Assembly: GCF_014649375.1 (NCBI RefSeq)
Contig: NZ_BMSX01000005.1
Coordinates: forward strand, 248,001-312,000
DNA: 64,000 nt
Direction: 5' to 3'
DNA from: Streptomyces aurantiogriseus
Lineage (GTDB): Bacteria; Actinomycetota; Actinomycetes; Streptomycetales; Streptomycetaceae
How positions within the stretch are numbered: the stretch's first letter is position 1; every line of letters begins with the position of its first letter. The notes under the pieces are model-generated. The model ran no database searches and had not been told where the DNA came from. It saw nothing but the letters and a program-made list of their open reading frames with translations. This document shows positions 36,016 through 44,871 of the stretch, in pieces. The translations under genes and the position numbers were made by a program.

Positions 36016-36833
36016 ACCACCCGGACAGCGACCGCATCGCCGCCGCACGGACCCTGCTCTTCGTCCCCGGTGACCGGCCCGACCGCTTCGCCAAGGCGGC
36101 CTCCTCCGGCGCCGACCTGATCATCATCGACCTGGAGGACGCTGTCGCCCCCGGCGACAAGGACCACGCCCGCGACAACGCCGCCGCCTGGCTGGCCCTC
36201 GGCAACAGGGCCGTCGTACGGATCAATCCGCCCGGAACTCCCTGGTTCGAGGCGGACCTCGCACAGGCGGCCGACCACGGCTGCCCCCTCATGGTGCCCA
36301 AAGCCGAGGACCCGTACCTCCTCGCGGAGATCGCCGCCCGCACGGCCGGGCGCTGCCCGCTGGTCCCGCTGGTCGAAACCGCCCTGGGCATCGAGCGGGC
36401 CCACGAGGTGTGCGCCGTCCCGGGAGTCGCCCGCGCCGGCTTCGGCAACGTCGACCTGGCCACCCAGCTCGGCGTCGCCCCCGACGACCATCACGCCCTC
36501 ACCCACGCACGCTCCCGGCTGGTCCTCGCCTCCGCCGCAGCGGGTGCCCACCCGCCCGTTGACGGCGTCACCACCGCCGTACGAGATCTGGACGCGCTCG
36601 ACACCGACATCACCCACGCCCGGCGCCTGGGCTTCACCGGCAAGCTCTGCATCCATCCGGCCCAAGTACCGCCCGCCACCGACGGGTTCACGCCCACCCC
36701 GGACGAACTGCGCTGGGCCCGCCGCATCCTCGACGCCGGTGAGTCCGTCACCACGGTCGACGGGCAGATGGTCGACCTGCCGGTACTCACGCGCGCGCGA
36801 ACCGTCCTGGCCCGGGCGGGACAGGCCCCCTGA
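36012..36833 (+). CDS. CitE-like CoA-ester lyase (HpcH/HpaI aldolase family)
   Basis: 273 residues, TIM-barrel lyase: RTLLFVPGDRPDRFAKAA, DLIIIDLEDAVAPGDKDHAR, VVRINPPGTPWFEADL (conserved Arg), LVPLVETALGIERAHEV (metal Glu) and GFGNVDLATQLGV (metal Asp), ending with GKLCIHPAQV. Such proteins cleave citramalyl-, malyl- or methylmalyl-CoA to acetyl-CoA plus an oxo acid. GTG 36012 overlaps the hydratase stop by 4 bp. With the CoA-transferase and hydratase it forms an itaconate/mesaconate-type module. Confidence 0.88.
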   Translation: MNHPDSDRIAAARTLLFVPGDRPDRFAKAASSGADLIIIDLEDAVAPGDKDHARDNAAAWLALGNRAVVRINPPGTPWFEADLAQAADHGCPLMVPKAEDPYLLAEIAARTAGRCPLVPLVETALGIERAHEVCAVPGVARAGFGNVDLATQLGVAPDDHHALTHARSRLVLASAAAGAHPPVDGVTTAVRDLDALDTDITHARRLGFTGKLCIHPAQVPPATDGFTPTPDELRWARRILDAGESVTTVDGQMVDLPVLTRARTVLARAGQAP

Positions 36834-36845
36834 CGGCGGCGGCGC

Positions 36846-37745
36846 TCACGCCATCTCTTGCCGGTGAGTCGTCGCGTGGCGCAGGAACTCCTCCACCAGC
36901 GGCTCGTGCGTGGCTGCCCGGGAGACCAGGGAGAGTTCGACGATGTCGGCGGAGTCGGTCAGGGGCCGGTAGGTGATGGGTCCCTGGATGGAGCGGACTG
37001 CCACGTTCGGTACGAGGGTGACACCGAGGCCGCAGGCCACCATCGCCAGCTGGGTCAGGATCGAGTTGGCGATGTGGCGCGTCTCGGGGGTGAACCCGGC
37101 TCTGCGGCAGGTCGCCATGAGCTGATCGTGGTAATCGGGGGACGCCTCACGACGAAGCCACACCCATGGCTCGTCCGCGAACCGTGCGAGGTCGACCGGG
37201 TCCGCCGTGTCCCCGGCGAGGACATGCCTGCCCGGCAGGGCGATCACGAACTGATCGTGGCGCCAGGGTTGCACGCGCAGGCCGCGCACCGGCGCGCTGG
37301 GCCGGATGACGGCGAGGTCGATCTCGTGGCGGGCAACGGCTTCCTGGCCCTCCCCGGTGTCGACCTCCGTGAGGTGCAGGTCGACGCGGGGCCGGGCGTC
37401 CCGGAAGGCGGACAGCGTGCCCAGCAGGGGCTCGCTGAGAGCCGAGGTCACCACCCCGATCCGCAGCGTGCCCACCAGACCGGCCTCGGCCTGGGCCGCC
37501 ACCTCATGGGCGTGCCGGGCGGCCGCCACCAGCTTGCGGCACTCCTCAGCGAACGCCCGGCCGGTCTCGGTCAGCCTGACCCGCCGTTCGCTGCGGTCGA
37601 ACAGCCGCACGCCCAGCTGCCGCTCCAGCTGAAGGATCGCCTGACTCAGCGGCGGCTGCGACATCCGCAACTGTTCCGCGGCCCGGCCGAAGTGGAGCGT
37701 CTCGGCGACGGCGAGGAAGTAGCGGGCCTGGCGCACCTCGATCAT
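36846..37745 (-). CDS. LysR-type regulator divergent from the RraA-like genes
   Basis: 299 residues from ATG 37745: N-terminal MIEVRQARYFLAVAETLHFG, recognition helix RMSQPPLSQAILQLERQLG and an effector domain with TLRIGVVTSALSEPLLGTL. The GRAAEQLRMSQPPLSQ sequence is typical of CatR/BenM-like aromatic-acid regulators. Only 39 bp separate it from the first RraA-like gene, so one site could control both. Its own gene converges on the CitE-like gene. Confidence 0.9.
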   Translation of the reverse strand: MIEVRQARYFLAVAETLHFGRAAEQLRMSQPPLSQAILQLERQLGVRLFDRSERRVRLTETGRAFAEECRKLVAAARHAHEVAAQAEAGLVGTLRIGVVTSALSEPLLGTLSAFRDARPRVDLHLTEVDTGEGQEAVARHEIDLAVIRPSAPVRGLRVQPWRHDQFVIALPGRHVLAGDTADPVDLARFADEPWVWLRREASPDYHDQLMATCRRAGFTPETRHIANSILTQLAMVACGLGVTLVPNVAVRSIQGPITYRPLTDSADIVELSLVSRAATHEPLVEEFLRHATTHRQEMA

Positions 37746-37784
37746 CAGTCGCCCCACATATCAGTAAGAGATGGAGATTCTTTG

Positions 37785-38423
37785 TTGACACAGTTCGCTG
37801 CGCTGGACAGCGCGACCGTGTCCGATGCCCTCGACGCCTGCGGTCTCCCGCCCGGACAGGGCGGGCTGCGTCCGATGTGGGGCACGCCCAAGGTGACCGG
37901 GTTCGCGCAGACCGTCGAACTCGCACCCCTGCCCGGGGAGCACGGCGGTGCCCACATCCTCACGAGCGCGATCGCCGAGGCTGGTCCCGAGAACGTCGTC
38001 GTGGTGGCGAACGGCGGCCGTACGGACGTGTCGTCGTGGGGCGGCATCGTCAGCCTCGGCGCCTCGGTGCGGGGCGTCCGCGGTGTCGTCACGGACGGCG
38101 TCTGCCGGGACGTGGGACAGGCTCGCGAACTCGGCCTTCCCGTGTTCGCCCGTGGCCAGGTGCCGGTGACCGCGCGAGGCCGGCTGCGGCAGAAGTCAGC
38201 CGGTGAGCCGGTGTCGCTGGGTGAGGTGACCGTCAATCCGGGTGACGTGGTGCTGGCGGACGAGGGCGGGGTCGTGGTCGTGCCCCGCGACCGCGCCGAC
38301 GAGGTCCTTCGGGCCGCCCGGCGGCTCGCCGACCGTGAGGCAGCCATCGAGGCCGAGGTGAGGGCCGGAGTGTCGCTGCCCGATGCGATGCGGGACGCCC
38401 GCCTGGCCGGAACGGAGGCGTAG
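37785..38423 (+). CDS. RraA-like aldolase/decarboxylase, paralogue 1
   Basis: 212 residues from TTG 37785 with GGAGA seven bases upstream. The RraA/HMG-aldolase fold shows DALDACGLPPGQGG, ANGGRTDVSSWGGI and the metal-binding Arg108-Asp109 in VVTDGVCRDVGQA, then GDVVLADEGGVVVVP. Enzymes with this intact pair are class II pyruvate aldolases acting on 4-hydroxy-4-methyl-2-oxoglutarate or 4-carboxy-4-hydroxy-2-oxoadipate, often with oxaloacetate decarboxylase activity. True RNase E inhibitors lack the full catalytic set. Confidence 0.85.
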   Translation: MTQFAALDSATVSDALDACGLPPGQGGLRPMWGTPKVTGFAQTVELAPLPGEHGGAHILTSAIAEAGPENVVVVANGGRTDVSSWGGIVSLGASVRGVRGVVTDGVCRDVGQARELGLPVFARGQVPVTARGRLRQKSAGEPVSLGEVTVNPGDVVLADEGGVVVVPRDRADEVLRAARRLADREAAIEAEVRAGVSLPDAMRDARLAGTEA

Positions 38424-38425
38424 TG

Positions 38426-39082
38426 ATGAATGACCTCGTTGCGCGCCTGGGCGCGCTTCCCACCGCCGCGATCTCCGACGCCCTTGACCGAGCCGGGATC
38501 AAGGGCGCGCTGCACGGCCTCTCCCCTCTGTCCAACGACTTCCGCGCGGTCGGCCCGGCCTTCACCGTCCGCTACGCGCCCGTGAACGAGTGCGGCGTCG
38601 GCACGGTCGGCGACTTCCTCGACGACGTCCCGCCCGGGTCGGTCGTCGTCATCGACAACGACGGCCGCACCGACGTCACCGTCTGGGGCGGCATCATGAC
38701 CGAGGTCGCCGCCCACCGCGGCATCGCCGGCACTGTGATCAACGGCGTCTGCCGCGATGTGTCGGCCTCCCTGGCGCAGAGCTATCCCCTGTTCAGCCGC
38801 GGCCGGTTCATGCGTACCGGCAAGGACCGGGTGCGCCTGGTCGCCGTCGACGAGCCGGTCACCGTCTCGGGCGTCGAGATCCATCCCGGCAATCTCCTCT
38901 GCGCCGACGCCGACGGTGTGGTCGCCGTGCCCGCCGTCGAGACGGAGCGGATCACCGAGACCGCCGAGCGCATCGAACGGGTCGAGGCGGACATCGTCGC
39001 CGCCGCGCACGCCGGCAGCACCCTGCGCGAGGCCCGGGAGAAGTTCGGCTACCACACCCTCCAGACAAGGACCCAGGCATGA
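38426..39082 (+). CDS. RraA-like aldolase/decarboxylase, paralogue 2
   Basis: 218 residues; ATG 38426 follows the stop of paralogue 1 by two bases with CGGAGGCG as ribosome site (a GTG at 38423 is also possible). Seen are AISDALDRAGIKGALHGLSP, DNDGRTDVTVWGGIM and Arg110-Asp111 in TVINGVCRDVSAS, then GNLLCADADGVVAVP. All catalytic elements of HMG/CHA-type aldolases are kept. Sequence divergence from paralogues 1 and 3 is large, so this is not a recent tandem duplication. Confidence 0.85.
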   Translation: MNDLVARLGALPTAAISDALDRAGIKGALHGLSPLSNDFRAVGPAFTVRYAPVNECGVGTVGDFLDDVPPGSVVVIDNDGRTDVTVWGGIMTEVAAHRGIAGTVINGVCRDVSASLAQSYPLFSRGRFMRTGKDRVRLVAVDEPVTVSGVEIHPGNLLCADADGVVAVPAVETERITETAERIERVEADIVAAAHAGSTLREAREKFGYHTLQTRTQA

Positions 39083-39681
39083 CGGACGCGGCCCGCGGTC
39101 ACAGCACCGCCACCCTCTACGAGGCATCCGCCTCGCGAGCGCACGCCGTCGACCCGTCCCTGCACGCCGCCTGGACAGGGGCGCGTGTAGCCGGTCCGGC
39201 GTTCACCGTGCAGGGCATCGGCGGCGACAACCTCGCCCTGCACCGAGCGGTGGCCACCGCCCCCGCCGGCAGCGTCCTCGTCGCCGACCTCCAGGGCGCC
39301 CGGCACGGGCACTGGGGCGAGATCCTCGCCGTCGCCGCACAGCAGCGCGGCATCCTCGGCCTGGTCGTGGACGGCGGCGTACGGGACACGGCGGAGCAGG
39401 CGGAGTTGGGCTTCCCCCTCTTCGCCCGCCACGTCACCGTGGTCGGCACCGGCAAGGACCACACCGGCCACTTCGGCGTCCCCGTCCGTGTGGGGGATGT
39501 CGTCGTACGACCCGGCGACCTCGTCGTCGGCGACGCAGACGGCGTGGTGGTCGTCCCCGCAGAAGCGGTCGACGAGACCCTCGACCGGGCCGACGCCCGG
39601 GTCACCGCCGAGCAGCGCGCCCTGCAAGCCATCCGCACGGGCGTGACGACGCTCGAGTACTACGGCCTGCCGGCCTGCTGA
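39079..39681 (+). CDS. RraA-like aldolase/decarboxylase, paralogue 3
   Basis: 200 residues; ATG 39079 overlaps the stop of paralogue 2 (ATGA). Its N-terminus is shorter. The fold shows GPAFTVQGIGGDNLALHRAV, GARHGHWGEILAVAA and Arg102-Asp103 in LVVDGGVRDTAEQ, then GDLVVGDADGVVVVP. It is closest in texture to 4-carboxy-4-hydroxy-2-oxoadipate aldolase/oxaloacetate decarboxylases. The coupling of all three genes suggests they are needed together, perhaps as a mixed hexamer or for successive cleavages. Confidence 0.85.
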   Translation: MTDAARGHSTATLYEASASRAHAVDPSLHAAWTGARVAGPAFTVQGIGGDNLALHRAVATAPAGSVLVADLQGARHGHWGEILAVAAQQRGILGLVVDGGVRDTAEQAELGFPLFARHVTVVGTGKDHTGHFGVPVRVGDVVVRPGDLVVGDADGVVVVPAEAVDETLDRADARVTAEQRALQAIRTGVTTLEYYGLPAC

Positions 39682-39737
39682 ACGGGTGGCACGCCGCGCC
39701 TTTGACTTCCCGGCGGCGGGCGGCGCCTTCGGGATCG

Positions 39738-40531
39738 TCAGCGCCGAGTGCGGGCGTGGAAGTCCGCGATCCGTTCCCACATCGCGACGGGGTTGGAGTA
39801 CATCGGCCAGTGACCGCTGTGCGGGATCTCGGCCAACTCGACGCCGTTCGCAGCGAGTTTCGTCAGGTACGACAGGGAGGAGTTCTGCTCGCCGTACAGG
39901 AACACGCGAGGGAAGGGCAGCGAGAGGAACTTCGTCATCAGGTCGCCGTGGTCGGTCATGTCGACCACGACTCGAAGATGCCACGCACCGCGCCGGGACG
40001 GACCCTGTGGCGCAGGCCCGCCGCGTACAGGGCGCCGGCCAACTGCGGTGAGCGGCGTACCCGTTCCGCGAAGTCGGCCAGGAAGTGCTCAGGATCGTCC
40101 GCGGGGTGCGTGACGATCTGCCTGCTCAGGAAGCAGTCCTCCGGGGCCACGTTGCCTTCGACGTCGACGAAACTGAGGACGCGGTCGGGCTCCTGGTGGG
40201 CCAGCAGCAGGGCGGTCAGGCCGCCCATGGAGTGCCCGACCAGGTGGAAACGCGTGATGCCCGCCCGTGCCAGAACCGCCTGGGCGGTTCGCACCAGGAA
40301 CGGGAGCGAGATCGCGGACAGGTCCTCGCACGCTGTCTCTCCACAGCCCGGCGCGTCGTAGGCGAGGAACGGCCTCCCGGCGAACGCGCCGTGCAGGGCG
40401 ACGTCGGCGTAGTCCTCCTTGGTGGAGCCGAAGCCGTGCAGAAAGACGACGGGGGCGTCGTCGCCGTCGCGGCGGACCGCGGCGACGGCGAGATCCACGC
40501 CGGCGACCCGCAGGTCGAGGCGTTCGTTCAT
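39738..40531 (-). pseudogene. Alpha/beta hydrolase with a frameshift near the C-terminus
   Basis: From ATG 40531 the frame reads a normal hydrolase: VVFLHGFGSTKEDYADVAL, nucleophile Ser in LVGHSMGGLTALLL and the cap VEGNVAPEDCFLSRQ. It ends prematurely after RGIFESW near 39963. The missing C-terminus continues at once in another frame: VDMTDHGDLMTKFLSLPF, FLYGEQNSSL (acid region) and IPHSGHWPMYSNP with the catalytic His. One lost base near 39963 explains everything, so this is either a recent pseudogene or a sequencing error. Confidence 0.8.
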
Positions 40532-40589
40532 CACTGCCATGGCATCGAGTCCATCAGACACTGTCCGTGGACTCAGAGTCTGATTCTGA

Positions 40590-40890
40590 TTGCTGACGAT
40601 ATGGACAGCGTCTTGAGGCGGTTCGGTCCGGCAGGGCCCGGCGGGGTAGACCGCCGGATCGACGTTGCCGCCCGACGCCACGAGCGCCACGACCTTCCCC
40701 AAGCTCGACGCGGGCCGGCGGCTGTCCCAGGCACTGGTGCACGCCGAAGCCGAAGGCCATGTGGCGCCGGGCATCGCGGTGGATGTCCAGCCGGTCCGGA
40801 TCGTCGAACGCAGTGGCGTCACGATTGCCGATGTCGTTGGCGATGATCATCCCGTCGAGATGAACGATCGCCCATGCCGGCTGCGCCCCT
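40590..40890 (-). pseudogene. C-terminal remnant of a cytochrome P450
   Basis: The minus strand encodes [40 protein letters not shown] and GQPPARVEL: the P450 'meander' and the heme-binding loop [10 protein letters not shown] with the cysteine ligand. The frame is lost shortly after the heme loop, and everything upstream of the meander is absent. It adjoins a ferredoxin-reductase remnant, so both belonged to one P450 electron-transfer operon. Confidence 0.75.
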
Positions 40891-40991
40891 TCATCGCAGG
40901 GATGTTGGGGGCCGGCCCCCGTCGATGGAAACGGAAGCGCAGGCTCCGTGTGCACCGGTGGGCATGATCTTCGTGATGATGGTGGTGCTGC

Positions 40992-41238
40992 TCATGCCGC
41001 CGCTCCTGTGGGGGAAGGCGGCAGTGTGGGTACGGCGTGGTGCCAGGGGGTGCGGGCGGCGACGGCCCGCTGCCAGGGAAGGATGCTCTTGGGCGGCATG
41101 CCGACGGCCAGGACCCCGGTGATGTGACTGCCGGTGCGGTAGACGGAGATGCACTTGCGTTACGCAAGGCTGCCTTCGGCGATGCGTACCTCGTCGTGAC
41201 CGCGCAGGTAGCCGTAGGTGCGGATCTTCTTCGGCGTT
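40992..41238 (-). pseudogene. C-terminal remnant of a ferredoxin reductase
   Basis: One frame reads IRTYGYLRGHDEVRIAEGSL, then an in-frame TAA at 41160-41162, then RKCISVYRTGSHITGVLAVG and MPPKSILPWQRAVAART. This is the C-terminal domain of P450-type NAD(P)H:ferredoxin reductases (consensus ITGVLAVG.P..L...R). A premature stop interrupts it and the FAD and NAD domains are missing. Confidence 0.65.
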
Positions 41239-41287
41239 GACGCAGACGGTGTCCAACTGCCGCAGCGGCGATGCGTCAACGAAGCGG

Positions 41288-41712
41288 TCAGGAGGCTGTC
41301 GGCGGGGTGTCTGTCGGTCCGGAACCGTTGACGAGTCCCGCGTGGCTGGCCAGGAGGGCGGCTTGGACCCGGGTGCGGACCCCTAGTTTGGTGAGAACGC
41401 TCTGGACATGTGTTTTGACCGTGCTTTCCTCGATGTGCAGTCTCCGGGCGATCTGCGTGTTGCTCAGTGCGTGCCCCAGGAGCGTGAGTACGTCCCGTTC
41501 TCGGGGCGTGAGGCCGTCGGGCAGGCGTACGGGGCCGGTGTCGTTGCTCGCGACCCGGGGTGATCAGCCTCATGGTCGGTCCCGGAGAGACGAAGCCCTC
41601 TCCGCGAGCGACCGCCCGGATGCCCTCCAGGAGGGTGGCGGCCGGGTCCCCTTTGAGGACGAAGCCGGCGGCGCCCGCACCCAGGACTCCAAAGAGGTAC
41701 TCGTGACCGATT
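41288..41712 (-). pseudogene. NarL/LuxR-type response regulator, truncated and frameshifted
   Basis: The first frame encodes the end of a receiver domain (YLFGVLGAGAAGFVLKGDPA, ATLLEGIRAVARGEGFVSP). One extra C in a CCCC run near 41562 shifts frame, and the DNA-binding domain follows: [40 protein letters not shown] and [20 protein letters not shown]. The phosphoacceptor part of the receiver is absent. No sensor kinase gene is nearby. Confidence 0.75.
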
Positions 41713-41722
41713 CAGCACCTGG

Positions 41723-42238
41723 TTGGCCATGGGCGGTTTGGGCGTCGGCGTACCCCTGATGCTGTGGACCCACTTCCGGCTGCCCGGTGCGGAAACGCTC
41801 TCCGTTCTGTCCCGCTACACCATCGCTCCGGGCGTGGCCTTCGGCTATCTGGGACTCGTCCTGATTCTGCTGCGGTGCGGCGGAGGAGGTGGTTTCCTCT
41901 CCCGCCAGTTGGCCGCGGTGGGCCGAACCGCTCTGTCGTGCTACATACTGCAGAACGTCATCAGCATCGTCGCCTTCTACGAATGGGGCCTGCGTCTGGG
42001 CCCGTTGGACAGCATCGGGACGATCACCGCCTGGGCGGTGATCAGCGCGATACTGATGCTCGGCGCCTCGCTGTGGCTACGACGTTTCCCGCAGGGGCCG
42101 TTCGAACTGGCCTGGAAGGCCGCGGTCGAGGCGTCCTTCCGCCGTCGTGACCGTACGCGAGCCGAAGCGAAGGATGTGCGGCAGGAGCCGGGGCAGCGGC
42201 ACCACGACGACAACAACGACCCATCCGGGGCCCCCTAG
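41723..42238 (+). pseudogene. C-terminal part of a DUF418 membrane protein
   Basis: The frame encodes about 170 residues: four hydrophobic segments, ALSCYILQNVISIVAFYEWG and the DUF418 ending RFPQGPFELAWKAAVEASFR. Full DUF418 proteins are about 400 residues, so more than half is missing. ATG codons at 41723 and 41729 exist but without a clear ribosome site. It abuts the LuxR remnant head to head, which suggests a deletion junction near 41715. Confidence 0.65.
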
Positions 42239-42465
42239 CGCAGCCCCGACACCCGGCACGTCGGCATCGGTCCGCCCGGACCGATGCCCCTCTCGACGCT
42301 CTCCCGCCACAAGGCCGCCAGCTGCGGCGGCAGGGGCACCACCCTGGTATCCCTCGGCGGGCGGTTCTGCAGACCGCGCTCGTCGTGGTGCTGGCCGGTG
42401 TCGGTCCATCTGGCTGGGATGTCCTTCCCCCGGCCGGGATGAGCGTTGGCACCGGTGGTGCGGTA
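42239..42465. other. Short non-coding gap between remnants
   Basis: No gene or obvious repeat is visible between the DUF418 remnant and the end of the aldehyde dehydrogenase remnant, which read toward each other. Confidence 0.4.
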
Positions 42466-43222
42466 TCAGCGCCCGTGGTTGTGCATGAGGTGCTTGGTGC
42501 GCGAGTAGTCGTCCAGCACGTAGATCGACAGGTCCCGGCCGTAGCCGGATCCCTTGAAACCGCCCCAGGGAACTTCGCCGGCCAGCACGAGATGGGAGTT
42601 CACCCAGACCGTGCCGAAGTCGAGCCGCGCGGCGATGTCGTGGCTGCGGCGGGCGTTCTCGGTCCACACCGATGCCGACAGCCCGAGAGGGACGTCGTTG
42701 CCTCGCCGTACGGCTTCCTCCTCGTCGGCGAAGGTCTCGAACCTGATCACAGGGCCGAAGATCTCCTCGCGGGCGACCTCGGCCCCTTCGGGAACGTCGA
42801 CCAGCACGGTCCGAGCCACGAAGTAACCGGGCCCGTCGAGGACTCCACCACCGGTCGCCACGCGGACGCCTTCGGTCTTCGCGCGCTCCAAGTAGCCCGT
42901 GACACGGTCGAAGTGGGCCTTCGACACCAGGGGACCGAACCTCCACGTCCTCGCCGGCGGTCGCCTCACCGACGACCAACGACCGCATCTCACCGACGAG
43001 TTGCTCGACGAACCGCTCGCCGACCGACTCGTGGACGAGGACGCGGCAGGCGGCCCCGCACTCCTGGCCCGAGTTGTAGATGCCGGTGGTACGAAGGGAG
43101 GTTGCGGCGGCCGCGAGGTCGGCGTCCGGGAAGATCACGACCGGGGCTTTGCCGCCCGGCTCGAGGTGCACGCGCTTGAGGGTGTCGGCGGCGGCCCGGG
43201 CAACGGCACGGCCGCTGGGGAC
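42466..43222 (-). pseudogene. Aldehyde dehydrogenase, N-terminus lost and frameshifted
   Basis: The remaining part starts at AVARAAADTLKRVHLEPGGK and includes the catalytic Cys region NSGQECGAACRVLV. A frameshift near 42938 (after AGEDVE) leads to FGPLVSKAHFDRVTGYL and a good C-terminus ending SRTKHLMHNHGR. It resembles gamma-aminobutyraldehyde/betaine-type dehydrogenases. The first half of the enzyme is replaced by an IS110 stub at 43223. Confidence 0.8.
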
Positions 43223-43274
43223 CGACGTCGTGGTGGCCTTCCGCCCAGTCGATGCCGCAGTAGACCGTGCTCAA
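43223..43274 (-). mobile_element. N-terminal stub of an IS110-family transposase
   Basis: TTG 43274 opens MSTVYCGIDWAEGHHDV, the RuvC-like DEDD start of IS110-family transposases (the Asp of GIDWA is a catalytic residue). After 17 codons the sequence switches directly into the aldehyde dehydrogenase remnant. This points to an IS110 insertion followed by deletion of most of the element and of the dehydrogenase 5' half. Confidence 0.6.
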
Positions 43275-43437
43275 GCTCGTCCTCCCTCTCCCGTCGTGCA
43301 GCCAAGCTGCAGGTCAGCTCCATGCGGAGCACGCAGCGCTCTGAGAGAAGTGCTCAAGGCACGCCATCTCATGAGCCGTTCGTGTCTCCAGCGACCGGCA
43401 GGGACCTCGGTCTCCGGAAGAGCTCAGGGCCCGCGCG

Positions 43438-43812
43438 CTACTGAGAGGTCGGCCCCTGCCGGCGGGCTGATGACATGAAATCGGACTGCGACTCGCCGCC
43501 TTGGGTGCGCAGTCGCTCGTTGATGCGCTGGGCTTCTTCGAGCTGGTCTTCGAGGACGACGATGCGGCAGGCAGCCTCGATGGGGGTGCCCCGGTCGACG
43601 AGTTCACGGGCACGGGCGGCGATGCGCAGCTGGTAGCGGGAGTAGCGGCGGTGGCCGCCTTCGGAGCGCAGGGGAGTGATCAGGCGGTGCTCGCCGAGGG
43701 CGCGGAGGAAGGCGGGGGTGGTGCCGAGCATCTCGGCGGCCCGGCCCATGGTGTAGGCGGGGTAGTCGTCATCATCGAGAGGGGTGAGGGGACGGGTACT
43801 GCGAGGGGGCAT
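43438..43812 (-). CDS. MerR-type HTH regulator
   Basis: 124 residues: acidic N-terminus, then a MerR-like winged helix [40 protein letters not shown] and [16 protein letters not shown], and a C-terminal coiled coil [18 protein letters not shown]. There is no cysteine, so it is not a metal or redox sensor of the SoxR/CueR kind. The tail is short, typical of a streptomycete MerR subgroup with unknown effectors. A long perfect hairpin lies just upstream of its start. Confidence 0.82.
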   Translation of the reverse strand: MPPRSTRPLTPLDDDDYPAYTMGRAAEMLGTTPAFLRALGEHRLITPLRSEGGHRRYSRYQLRIAARARELVDRGTPIEAACRIVVLEDQLEEAQRINERLRTQGGESQSDFMSSARRQGPTSQ

Positions 43813-43814
43813 AG

Positions 43815-44871
<1,057 letters not shown>

